A DNA stretch of 64,000 nt from Calendula officinalis (taxonomy: Eukaryota > Streptophyta > Magnoliopsida > Asterales > Asteraceae), in NCBI GenBank assembly GCA_963853835.1, contig OY970824.1, positions 67,001 through 131,000 on the forward strand. Direction: 5' to 3'. Under the pieces are notes generated by a model. It was not told the DNA's origin, made no database searches, and saw only the letters and a list, made by a program, of their open reading frames with translations. Position 1 is the first letter of the stretch. The number at the start of each line of letters is the position of its first letter. Shown piece after piece: positions 22,800 to 33,265 of the stretch. A program made the translations under genes and the position numbers.

Positions 22800-23330
22800 G
22801 AAGACACTAACCGACGTAGTGCGGGAAACGAACGGGAAAACTCCGTCAAAGCAGGAGACTTGGGGGTTGGTTCGTTGTGGAAGTGCAAGAAGACGTTCAA
22901 TTAATCTCAGAAGATTGTTTTCTTGGTCGGTGGAAGAGTGATCTTTGGAGCGGGTATGATCGGAAAAAGGGTTGGAATTTTAAGTCTAACCGGGTTGCGG
23001 GATAAACGAATAGGAAGAGATCCGTCAAAGCGGGTGGCTTTGGATCTTGTTCGTTTTTGCAGATGACGGAAGACGGAGAAGGCGGCGGTGGAAAAGGATC
23101 TCGTGACAAGCTTGAATGAAGACATTGGTGGCTGCGGTTTTCTTTACTATAATCAGTAACTTTGTGATAAGAGGAGACCGACGTACACGCGTGAAAAGCG
23201 GGCAGAAAGAATCCGTCAAAACAGGTGGTTTTGGGTTCGATTCGCTTGGCGGTTTAAAGAGAACAGTAGAAAGCGGTGGCTTTGTTTTCTTAGTCGGTGG
23301 AGAGCCTTCTTTAAAGGGTGATTAGTAAAG
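22800..23330 (+). repeat. Three diverged direct repeats inside the small retrotransposon
   Basis: The motif tccgtcaaa followed by gc-gg-ggctt-type sequence recurs at 22842, 23021 and 23212 (spacings 179 and 191). It is preceded each time by a cgggaaacgaa / gggataaacgaa / gtgaaaagcggg block. A second motif, agtcggtgga-agag/gagc, recurs near 22925 and 23290. The unit has no open frame preserved across copies. Confidence 0.7.
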
Positions 23331-23659
23331 GTTACCAATGTCAAGATAAGAGGAAATTGAAGATACTACACGATTGAAAACATTATGGCATTGATGTTCA
23401 AATCGGTTGGCTTCGGGCGTGACCGGGGAGAGGTCAGATTGTCCGTGAAGAAGTCGGGATGTTAATGAACGTGTCCAACGGTATGCCATGTTATATGTTA
23501 CCGATGTGGTGAAACAATCAAGACGGTTTGAGTTAGGTGAAGATTTTGGACGTGACCGAGGTGATGGTCGGGTGTCCGGGAAAAGTATTAAACATCAAGG
23601 TGGTGAAAGAGAACCGTGGAAGAGATCCGGGTCAAGATCATCAAGATTACGAGGGTGAA

Positions 23660-24037
23660 TGTTGGGTAATCTTGATGGATCGGGTACAATGGAGCGGGTC
23701 AGTGGTTAATCCATTATTTGACTGGGTTATGAGTCATGGGTATGCACATGGGTTAATTACTTGGTCTTGTGTTTGACCGAGTTTTCAGCAAGAGTAATCA
23801 AACGTGTTTCCTTTTCTTTAGCTTGTTTACTAGTTATCTTAGCTAAGTGGGTTAGAGGTTTTATGTCTTATTTAAGCATTTCAATTGTATGTAGTTAGAA
23901 GTGTGTGTAATCCTAGAAATATAGAATTATGGAGTCAGACGTCGATATATATATTACATGAGTTTTTTTTTTCTGCTTCATATTTCTTCACCATTATACA
24001 CCATTTTGTTTGTTTAAATGGTGGTTCATTTCCAACA
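23660..24037 (+). repeat. 3' LTR of the small retrotransposon
   Basis: 378-bp direct repeat of 22343-22728. It is followed at once by actgctactgatc, which continues the CTN pattern for a few triplets, so the element inserted into the distal edge of the array. Confidence 0.87.
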
Positions 24038-24080
24038 ACTGCTACTGATCTTCTTGAAGCACAAGTGAAAGAATGCAAAA

Positions 24081-24202
24081 TTTGGCGTTTTCTACTTATG
24101 CCAAAATTAGAGCTAAAGTTGTTGTGCTGTACCGAGATATCCTGGGTGGTAATTTGGCGTTTTCTACTTATGCCAAAATTAGAGCTAAAGTTGCTGTGCT
24201 TT
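24081..24202 (+). repeat. 72-bp tandem duplication
   Basis: The segment tttggcgttttctacttatg...gctaaagttg(t/c)tgtgct occurs at 24081 and again at 24153, with about 48 bp of near identity and diverged spacer. No coding meaning is evident. Confidence 0.8.
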
Positions 24203-25701
24203 TTATCCACATTCATCTTACATCTACTTCAACCTGCCATGTAAACATTGATTTACAAAATAAAAGTGTAAGAATCAAACTTGTCATGCCAAAAACAAAA
24301 TATAGAATTAGCAACACCATGATTTATTTGATTTCCCACATAAACTCGATTTTAGCGGGTTCTCCTTTTCTTTTCTTCTTTGAATATATTATGTGGATGT
24401 TCATATATATATTTTCACCTCTTTTGTGCTTATTATGAAATAAAACTATTGTCATTATTGTTTTCTCTCGGCTTCTTTTGAAGAATAAATAAATAAAATG
24501 TTTTTCAAAACTATTTTCTACTGTTTTTTTAATATAGTCCATGTATTTCTTTTAATAATTATGTTTGATACTGTAAAGTTAATACCAGTTTTTAATCTGT
24601 AAATTATAATACAAGTTAAAAAACTATACTTATAATCAAAACTAAAATTCTAAAAATACAACATAAGTATGTATGCAATAAAAGGGTAGAAAAGTCTTTA
24701 ACACGATTCACTTAAAATATATTCGTTATTTGTCGTATGTTTCCCATGGTATAATAGCCAGAGCAGTTTGTACTACAAGATATAAAATCCACTACTTGAA
24801 TAATAGTCAATTGAATATATACTCTCATTGGGACAGAATATATGTTTTAGGTGTTTTAATGTCATTCAGACCATTTTGTTAACAAGAAATTAAAATAATG
24901 AAATTAATTTAATGGTAAGAGAGACTCGTGATTTGTTGTAGAAACGAACCTTTACGAGCTTATCTGCAGATTGAATGGATGCGTATAAGATCTCTCCCAA
25001 CATCAACACGTCACTAAACACATCACTAATTAAACCCTTCCATACCGACGGGTTACTCGTGCCAACATCAACACATCACTAACCCATTATTAGCTGGTGA
25101 GCCCAACCAAGAGATAAGGCATTGTAGAAACATTGTAGAAACTATAACCCATTATTAGCTGGTGCGTAAATAAGGCATTGTAGAAACAAGAGATAACAAA
25201 ACTAGAACTTAAAATGTTTCGAAGGTTAAAGAAGGTAAGTTCGATCACTCTTTAGGAAGACATGACCGGTATCTTTCCTCAAGTTACAATCGTACAAATC
25301 TTTTTGTGACATAATGAACGCATAAAAAACTCAAACTGGGAAACAAAAAGCTGAGGCCGCCGCATTGAGGCGGGCCGGCCAGAGTGTTCCAAACTCGATT
25401 TGTATGGATCATAATAAAGCAATATTTCAATTCAACATAAATCAGAGCTGACCACTAATTAATGAATATATTCTTTTACCTCTAGTGATCACAGCACAGA
25501 CAGACCCCTATACATTATCTCATTAGTAGAAGTAAATACTTAATTGTACGAAGAATATAGATGATTAACATAAAAAGAAATAGCAACGACATCCAGGCAA
25601 GTGATTAAAGACGAAAAGATATGTCTTCTTTTGGCCTTGATGTTTATTTGAAATTAATCCTACCGACTTATGCAAATAGAAGATGATAAATGGCATTATG
25701 A
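24203..25701. other. AT-rich intergenic DNA containing the left edge of the duplicated block
   Basis: No gene recognised. The tandem block starts at 24544. A short internal repeat, cccattattagctggtg followed by ataaggcattgtagaaac, occurs twice near 25084-25185. The last part probably includes the 3' UTR of the phosphoglycerate mutase gene, which ends at 25702 on the minus strand. Confidence 0.5.
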
Positions 25702-25870
25702 TTAATCAACAACTTCAATGAGGGTTGTCTCATAATCACCAGGAGCAACAAAGCCATGAAGATTCATGACGGTTGCTGCTACATTTGCTAGCCCACCATT
25801 CGGCACATCCTTCCGGAACTTCACACCCCCCACTAATCCAGGACCTCCAATTGCCACCGGCACCTGTTCG

Positions 25871-25912
<42 letters not shown>

Positions 25913-28080
25913 TTTGTTATACTATGTATTTATTTAGTGCCATATATATCATGAAAGTAACTAACTAACCGGTTGAAGAGTGTGTGAGGTTTGGATCTGA
26001 ACTTTGCCATCCTTGCCAACAATAGGCTCCCCCTTCTTGTCCCTCTTCACCATGTCCTCTGCATTACCATGATCTGCAGTCACCAAATATATTCCACCCA
26101 CTTGCTCTATTGCGTCAACAATCATCTGCCATCTTACGACTTATTACCAAAACCAAATATTAAAAAAAGAAAAAAGAAAAGGGGTACCTTGACAGCATCA
26201 TCAGCAGCCTTGCAGGCCACAACTGTAGCCTCAATGTCACCCGTATGCCCCACCATGTCACCGTTTGGTATATTCAACCGTACCTACAACTCGATGATCA
26301 ACAACGACGTACAGTAATTATAGATTTATAATTGAATTGTTTACCTGGTCGAATTTGCGACTAAGAATAGCATCGCGCACCTTCTCCCCGATCTCCAAAG
26401 CCTTCATTTTTGGTTGGACATTGAACGTAATTCCACTATCACTTGGAATTTCCACATACTCTTCCAACTCTGAGTTAAAATATCCAGACCGGTTCCCATT
26501 CCAAAAGAATGTCACGTGACCAAACTTCACTGTTTCACTGTAATAATATATAATTATGTATGTTTACCTAGCTTTTATTCAGATCGACATTTTAGTAATA
26601 ACATTAACCAACCTGCAAGCATAAGTGCGGATACCATTATGCACTAAATATTCACCAGACGTCCTGTCAATCAATGGAGGATTAACAAGGTAATGCTTTG
26701 GAAGCTTCAACTCGCCATCATACTGAAGCATGCCGGCATACTTGATTTTGGGGAGGCGCACGCGATCAAATTTGTCAAACTTTTCATACTCAAGAGCTTG
26801 TGCCATCATGGCCATACGATCGGCCCTGAAGTTGAATGTAACCACAGCATCACCGTCCATCACGGGGCCCACGGGCTTCCCGCTTTCATCAACAATCACA
26901 AACGGTGGCAAGTATTGGTCGTTTGTGTTGGGGGCTTCCCTTAGCTTCTTGATGGCCTCAACAGCGTTGTTGAATTTGTGTGGGGCTTCACCCAACACTT
27001 GAGCCTCCCACCCACGTTTCACAACTTCCCAATCGTTCTGCATGCATGCAAACATTAATTAATTAATTAAGTTATGCATGCATGGTATTCATTTGGGAAG
27101 TTACGTATGTACCTCATAACGGTCCATGGTGACATACATGCGGCCCCCACCAGATGCCACCTGTGCATCAATGCCTTTACCACGTAAATCAGCAAGATCT
27201 TTTTCAAGTGTTTCAGCAAACCCTACACTTGTACCATCCACAACATCACGCCCATCAGTAAGTATGTGAACGCGTATTTTCTTCGCACCGCGTTCACTAG
27301 CACCTTTCAGCAACAACTGCATTTAATATATACATACATCAAGACAGAAAGAAAAAGGTAAATTCATTAATACGATCGAATATTTTTTAAAGGAATCATG
27401 CATGTTTAAAACAACCAACCAACCTGTAATTGATCAAGGCGAGAGTGCACACCACCATCACTTAGTAATCCAATAAGGTGTAACGTGTTATTTTCAAAAG
27501 ATTCCTTGATGTAATTGAAACCTTCATCTTCGTATATTTTTCCAGAGGCAAGAGCAACATCCACAAGTTTTGCACTGCATGGAAACCAAATACATTAATT
27601 AAGTAATTAAATTAAATACTCCATATATATATCAAAAGAGAATAAATCACCCTTGAGCAAATATCCGTCCAGCACCGAGAGCATTATGTCCGACCTCACT
27701 GTTTCCCATGTCATCTTCTGTGGGAAGCCCTACAGCCGTACCATGAGCCCTCACCAATCTCCATTTATCAGGAGCACCCTGTACATATGTATCAATTAAT
27801 CACCACAAATCAATATCAGATCGATTCGTTAACATCATATAAGGGGGGGGGGGGGTGAATCGGCTTTGGAGATCGAGATATATATAATTAAAGAGAGATC
27901 GAGATGATATGATATGATGTGATGTACGTTTTTGAAAGAATCCATTGTGGGTGTATCGGCGACATGGATGCAATTGAATTTGTCCGGCGCGGCTTCACCC
28001 CAACCGTCCAAAACGATGACGGCTACCATCTTTCCTTTTGGTAGTTTCGGGTGATCTTCCAGTTTCCATGAACTCCCCAT
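25702..28080 (-). CDS. PGM1 (iPGAM): 2,3-bisphosphoglycerate-independent phosphoglycerate mutase, copy A
   Basis: Interconverts 3- and 2-phosphoglycerate in cytosolic glycolysis using two metal ions and a phosphoserine intermediate. Nine exons close in frame on the minus strand: 28080-27928, 27778-27651, 27574-27424, 27316-27113, 27037-26613, 26537-26345, 26283-26188, 26125-25970 and 25863-25702, giving 555 residues, the usual plant length. Key motifs are VLDGWG (metal Asp), GNSEVGHNALGAGR (catalytic Ser), LTDGRD, SGGGRMYVTMDRYE, FNFRADR, NGDMVGHTGD, TADHGNAEDM and TSHT (metal His/Asp). No signal or transit peptide is seen. The start MGSSWKLEDH is the family start. Intron 8 carries a (TA)n tract. 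Every exon peptide is identical to that of copy B at 38089-40508. Confidence 0.96.
25872..25909. repeat. (TA)n microsatellite in iPGAM intron 8, copy A
   Basis: Pure TA dinucleotide run just inside intron 8, adjacent to the exon 9 acceptor on the minus strand. Confidence 0.9.
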
Positions 28081-28746
28081 CTTCTATTAATTTCTTTTTC
28101 TCTGGCTTTGCTGCTTTCGATCGTCTGAGAAATGAGAAACCATAAAAGAGCATGGAAGTCTCTAGTATTCACAAATATTGTTATAGCCCCCACACTATTA
28201 ACCATTGTTCTAAAATAGCACTACTTTTTGTTGCTCTCTCACAAATTGCCCTAAAATAGTTGTATTCGTAAATGAACGAATTGTATTTGCATATCCTATA
28301 AAATTCGGTAAACTAGCAAACAACAAATCAGTTTGTATATACAAAGAAGAAGAAAAAACGTACGTAAAATAAAAAATGTTAAAAGGAAAAGGTATTGATG
28401 AATGGGATATTTTGTGTACATATAAGAAAATAAAAATATCAAGTGTGCGATTTGCAAAAATGAAGTTATGTTGTTATATATATTCAAACAAATTAAAGAT
28501 GAGGTGTAAATACGTAAATTTAGATGTTGAATAGGCTATTAGTTGTAGTGTGGTTATATCGTAAAAGAAGGGGTTATAACTGACCATGAGATTTTATCGG
28601 GAAATAATCATGTGCACAATAAGCTTAAGTACGATTTGTACATTACCTATTTTTGCTACATTGATTTTGTCATAATTTAGTGAGGGTGTGGCTATCACAT
28701 ACTTAATCTATATGGAACCATCTAAAACTACACACTCTAGATTAAA
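28081..28746. other. Upstream region of iPGAM copy A
   Basis: AT-rich sequence holding the presumed promoter and 5' UTR of the mutase gene on the minus strand. No other gene recognised. The same sequence lies at 40509-41174 in copy B. Confidence 0.5.
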
Positions 28747-29426
28747 AAAAGCGGCGCGAGGAGTTAACGACCGAACGTGCTGCAACCTAGGGATCACCAG
28801 GCAGCTCTTTCCTTCTCCCCATATCACTCATTCACATGCCATCTCATTGTTCACCCGGAAAATCTTCTTGTTTAAGACAGATCGCTTCCCTCAGTCAGCG
28901 GGAGGCGCTCCCAACCTAATAGAAAAAGAAATCAATCATGAAGTCTATATTCAATACCCTCGAGAAGCTACGTGTGTTTTCTAATTGTAATGATGTATAA
29001 TATCTAGCGCGAATCACCGCCGAAGACCTGTTCGAGGTCAAGGTTGAGATTATCCAACTAATGGCGGACCTTGACCCGACGGGAGATTGGCTGGGGCGGG
29101 GGGCTCGAGCCCTCGCTAATCCCTATAGCGCCACGGGGGAAGAGTCGTTAAAAAGGCTACATTCCGTCCAATCCTGCAGCAGCTAGTTGCTCGGCCTTTT
29201 TTAGATAATCCTTCAGTGCACTATCAAGTAGTCGATCAAACAATCCCTTTATGACTCCGCTTTCTGAGTCGTCCACTAATTCAACTGTCTGATCACACTC
29301 GAAATTATGTATCTACTTATCATATTTTTGCCCCTGCTCGGTAGTTCCGTAGCAGGTTTTTTCGGATGTTTTCTAGGATCAGAAGGAACCGCTATAATGA
29401 CCACTACGTGCGTTTCATTCTCTTCG
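28747..29426 (+). pseudogene. nad5 (fragment): Nuclear insertion of mitochondrial DNA (NUMT) with the start of nad5, copy A
   Basis: From 29307, forty codons read MYLLIIFLPLLGSSVAG, FFGCFLGSEGTAIM, TTTCVSFSS. This is the N-terminus of plant mitochondrial NADH dehydrogenase subunit 5 (complex I), after which homology stops at gttataactc. The preceding 29007-29186 encodes ITAEDLFEVKVEII and LDPTGDWLGRGARALANP and ends in TAG; it resembles a reading frame I associate with plant mitochondrial genomes. The segment is GC-richer than its surroundings. A Cys stands where I would expect Arg in FFG-RFLG, consistent with nuclear decay. It cannot make nad5, because only the first 40 codons are present and organelle splicing and editing are absent. 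The left edge is approximate. Confidence 0.82.
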
Positions 29427-30434
29427 GTTATAACTCACTACATAAACTCATTAGTGTATCAAATCCCGTCTAAAACTTATCAATTATCTTAAATATTAAT
29501 TATATTTTTGTTGAATTGGTGTTTCAAGCTTTCATATACTTGAAATAGTGTTTATATTGAACACATATCATATTCTTGAAATGATGTTGAGTTAGTGTTT
29601 TTATATTCTCAAAGTGTTCTAATATGGTGAGAAAGTGATAATAATATTTTAAAAAGAACCGTTTTAAGTTTTTTTAAAACCAAAAATATATAGCTATTCC
29701 ACACCTAACCTTAGATATACACCTAATATTAAGTACATGATAACCAGACTCACTGACCCCTTATAAATATTGTACATATGAAAATTAGGGGTGTATAACA
29801 AATTAAAACATGCTGTGTGTACCACCCTTAAAATTTTATATATCCCATTCTCTTAACAACCAACTTAAAAAGTAATTTTTTAGAATAATTTTACATTTTT
29901 TTTCATATGCAACTTCAACTCACAATCATATCTACTTCTACTACTATAATAAATCAAACCCTATATAACTAACTACATGACACTTTATTAGATGTCAAAA
30001 TTGACACGTGGTAACTCCTCATTAAGTTAAGAAATTTTTCCCACTTTTTATTTTTCTAGATTTTAATAATTAATTTGAATACACAAAATCTCCACCAAAT
30101 TCTTCCAAATCCGATTTCTATATTTAATAAAATTTAAATAAGTTTGATCTTATTAATTTCGATAAGGGTTTTTCTAACGAGTGCATTAGTTCGATTGAAG
30201 TTTCCTAATGAAGTCTTATTATACATTAATGAACTTCATGATTTACATTTTCAAGAGATGTGTTAAATGTATTTTTGAGTTATAATGGAAAGTTGATGTT
30301 AGTTAATACACCCTAACATGTGCCTAAGGGCACATATTAAAAAAAAACCTTTTCTATAATATCCATTTTTGTTGATTCATTTTGAAGTCAGTCCAATGGG
30401 CATTTTCTATAATAACATATCTTACAATCAATTA
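29427..30434. other. AT-rich intergenic DNA between the NUMT and the kinase fragment
   Basis: About 1 kb of AT-rich sequence with no coding frame. A stretch at 29690-29830 with cacacctaacc ... aattaggggtgt at its ends looks like a small inverted-repeat element, but I cannot define its borders. Repeated in copy B at 41855-42862. Confidence 0.4.
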
Positions 30435-30690
30435 TCAACAGGTAAGCAGCTTCAGGTGATATCTGGTGAACATCAGGGTTTGGGGAAGAAGCATAGTCGG
30501 TCAATTTCGGATCTGAGTGATCCTTCAACACCTCGTAACAATGTGAGCGTTATTGAGGATTTAAGAAATAACTCACTGCTATATTGCCTTCACATTGTTT
30601 CATAGATGTACGTTATAAGTAATGTGAATTTGCAGGATTATACAGCTGATTTTGGTGTTGGACGACAAGGGGATGAGGCCCATGTATGAA
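30435..30690 (+). pseudogene. RLCK-VII (PBL-type) protein kinase fragment, copy A
   Basis: The frame from about 30442 reads SGEHQGLGKKHSRSISDLSD then PSTPRN, and a little later DLRNNSLLY and a stop. This is the N-terminal exon signature of PBL8-like receptor-like cytoplasmic kinases. About 50 bp on, at 30636-30690, DYTADFGVGRQGDEAHV then a stop recalls the activation segment DYTAKLSDFGLARQGPxGDETHV with residues lost. The ATP-binding and catalytic loops are missing between them. It is probably a broken or partially captured kinase gene. No function expected. Confidence 0.65.
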
Positions 30691-31809
30691 CCACCAAGAC
30701 TAGAAAGTGAAGGGGAGGCCAAAAAGCGTGCAAGTGAAAACCCAAAAGCAAGACCACTATTATAACGAGTTGAGCCTTTACAAAGCATTAGTAGTTGCTC
30801 AAATGAAGTTTCTTTAATTGCCTTGCCCCTCACGGGTAATTATGTTCAAACAACTGCTGGCAGGGTCAGATGTGAAATATTATCAAAGTAGTTTGTAAAT
30901 TCTCTCATTGGTACTTGAGGTGAGATGAGATGATGGTTGCATATGGTGATGGTATGATGTAGGATGTCATGTTTTGAGGTCTGTTACGTGTGTGTGTGTG
31001 TGTGTTTTTTTTCTTTTTCTTTTAATGTTGTAGTGTGCAAATGTTATCTATGTTAGTCTTTCATTTACTCTTAATGCACACATACATGTTTCTATTCAAC
31101 TAGCAACACGGATATGTCAAATTACGACTTTTAACTCATTTAGCCCATAAACAATATTTTCTCCCGTAACATGTTCACAATTAATCCCTAAAGTGTAAAC
31201 CAGACAAAACGATGGATAATTATGGCTTTTCACTTTAGGTATAAATTGATTACGATCAGCTCGCTTTTAGTAGCGATTTTGTAACCATATTACGCAGTTA
31301 TAAAGAAAGTAAGAAAACATATGGAAGGCCCATCTTGGCCCTGAAAAGAAAAGGCCCAAAACACTTTAAAGCTGTCCTCCGAATCGATCACACTCGGACT
31401 CAAACTCAGTCAAGTGCCGATGGAGAAAGACGGCGCCGATGTACAAGATCTCGTGTTAATGGTGGTGGTGGCAAGTGAGAGGGTCGCCTGAAGAGGACGC
31501 GTCGGATGGAAGTGGTCCGGTGGCGTTTGAGGTGGTGCAGTAAGGTCATCTCTATCTTCTTAACTGTTGGCTACTATGTGAATAAAGTGTACACTGTTGG
31601 TGGGACATGAAAGTATTAGCAATTGACTTAAAAGAAAGAAAGAAAGAAAGATAAAAATGCGAATTGATAGTTGCGGCATCAAATTGGAATTAGAATCTTC
31701 TTCTTCCAAAAATAGGATATTCTCTTTCGCCGATTACTTAACCAGCAATTGTGGTAGCTTTGGCAAAATTATAATTATAATTATAATTCAAGTAATCGCA
31801 TTGCAGTGA
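30691..31809. other. Region upstream of the GOLD-domain gene, copy A
   Basis: Contains a (TG)n tract near 30990, a GAAA repeat near 31633, and GC-richer sequence at 31380-31560 that may be the promoter or a 5' untranslated exon of the downstream gene. An ATG at 31421 opens only 23 codons and does not splice in frame to 31810. Same layout in copy B at 43119-44237. Confidence 0.45.
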
Positions 31810-32799
31810 ATGGGTGGTCTGGTTCCGATAACCAGAGCTTTTCTTTCTTCTTACTATGACAAACACAAATTCCCTCCCATTTCCGATGACGTGTCTCGCC
31901 TTGCTCAACAGCTTCACAACTTGTCTCATCATCTGCGTCTCCCCCTTCCTCAAGGTTCGTCCCTTTCACTCTCATTTTTCTTTCAACTCAATTTTTCATC
32001 TAACTTTTTAAGAAGTCAATTAAAGTATTTGCAGTCCATATCTTATTATTAAAAGACGTTTTCTCAACCCAATCCCATGTATTTACGTTTTTATAATTAA
32101 TCTAAAATACTTTCTCCGATTCAAAATAAGTATTCGTTGTACATTTTGAAAAATTATTTTTTTTTGGCAAAAAATAGTGGGACCCATATCCACTAACTAT
32201 CAACTTTAACCAAGTGAAATAACCATTTACCCTTACTTTATACGTTTAAACATTATTAACCCCACTTTATTCAAACTCATTCCCCACTAACCATCCAATT
32301 AATCTAATTTAACCATTATTATAATCTTTTGCCTCAAAAACCGTGAAACGTATCAATTATTTTGAATAAGAGGAAGTATAAGATTTGGAGGGTGTGATAG
32401 ATGGCATGAAAGTTATAAAATTTGTTACAGATATGGACAAACAACAATCACTGTATCGATACTTGGTCACACCAAGACACAATAACAACGACAATGCACA
32501 AACAAAATTAATTGCAGAAAAATTAACAACATGTGATCTGACATCCCCAACTGCAGCGGACAAGTCAATATGATGTGATGTGATGTTTCAGGAGAAGTAT
32601 ATTTACTAAAGGAAGTGGAGTCACAACCACCACATAAAATCGATGAGAACATGTGGAAAAACCGAGAGCAGATTGAGGAAATCATTTTCTTGCTACAAAC
32701 CTCAAATTGGCCTAAATCTGTAATTTCTGACCTTTAACATTATAATTCAACTACATTGATCATCAATATTATTTATTGGAGAAGCTCCTCCTACATTAT

Positions 32800-32835
<36 letters not shown>

Positions 32836-33229
32836 TTTTGGTGTGAGTAGCTTCAAAAACAATCGACACCTGAAGATGTTGAACTTGCTCACCTTCTTAG
32901 AGACCTTAAAGAAGAATGTGAAAAAATATTAAAGATTGTGGAGTGCTTTCAATCCAAGAGTTCGGAAAATGTGTTCAACACAGGTTTATTAGCTATACTT
33001 ATACTTAATAAGATGATATTAATTATATAAAATGAGGATGGTTGTGTGTGCAGTAATGACGTATATGCCCCAAGATTTCCGAGGTGCGTTAATTAGAAAA
33101 CAAAGAGAACGTTCAGAGAGGAATAAAAAAGCTCAAGTTGATGCTTTAGTAAATTCGGGTGGAAGCATACGTGATCGATATGCACTTTTGTGGAAACAAC
33201 AAATGGAACGGTAAAACACCCGCCATATG

Positions 33230-33265
<36 letters not shown>

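Larger units (their letters stand above)
22343..24037 (+). mobile_element. Small non-autonomous LTR retrotransposon (Copia-type primer site)
   Basis: LTR 22343-22728 (386 bp) and LTR 23660-24037 (378 bp) both begin TGTTGGGTAATC and end TTTCCAACA. Flanks are attgc (22338-22342) and actgc (24038-24042), a 5-bp target duplication with one mismatch. TGGTATCAGAGCC two bases after the first LTR is the classic initiator-Met tRNA primer site of Copia elements. GAGGGTGAA before the second LTR is a purine-rich tract. The 931-bp interior has no coding frame of note and instead holds three diverged direct repeats. It is larger than typical TRIMs and lacks gag or pol, so it depends on another element's proteins. 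It sits at the very end of the CTN array. Confidence 0.88.

Noticed and set aside
29307..29492. nad5 as a functional gene
   Set aside because: Only 40 codons match, then the frame runs into unrelated nuclear sequence; there is no organelle context.
31421..31492. Upstream ATG reading MEKDGADVQDLVLMVV as first exon of the GOLD gene
   Set aside because: The frame stops after 23 codons, and neither a GT nor the nearby GC donor joins in frame to the exon at 31810.
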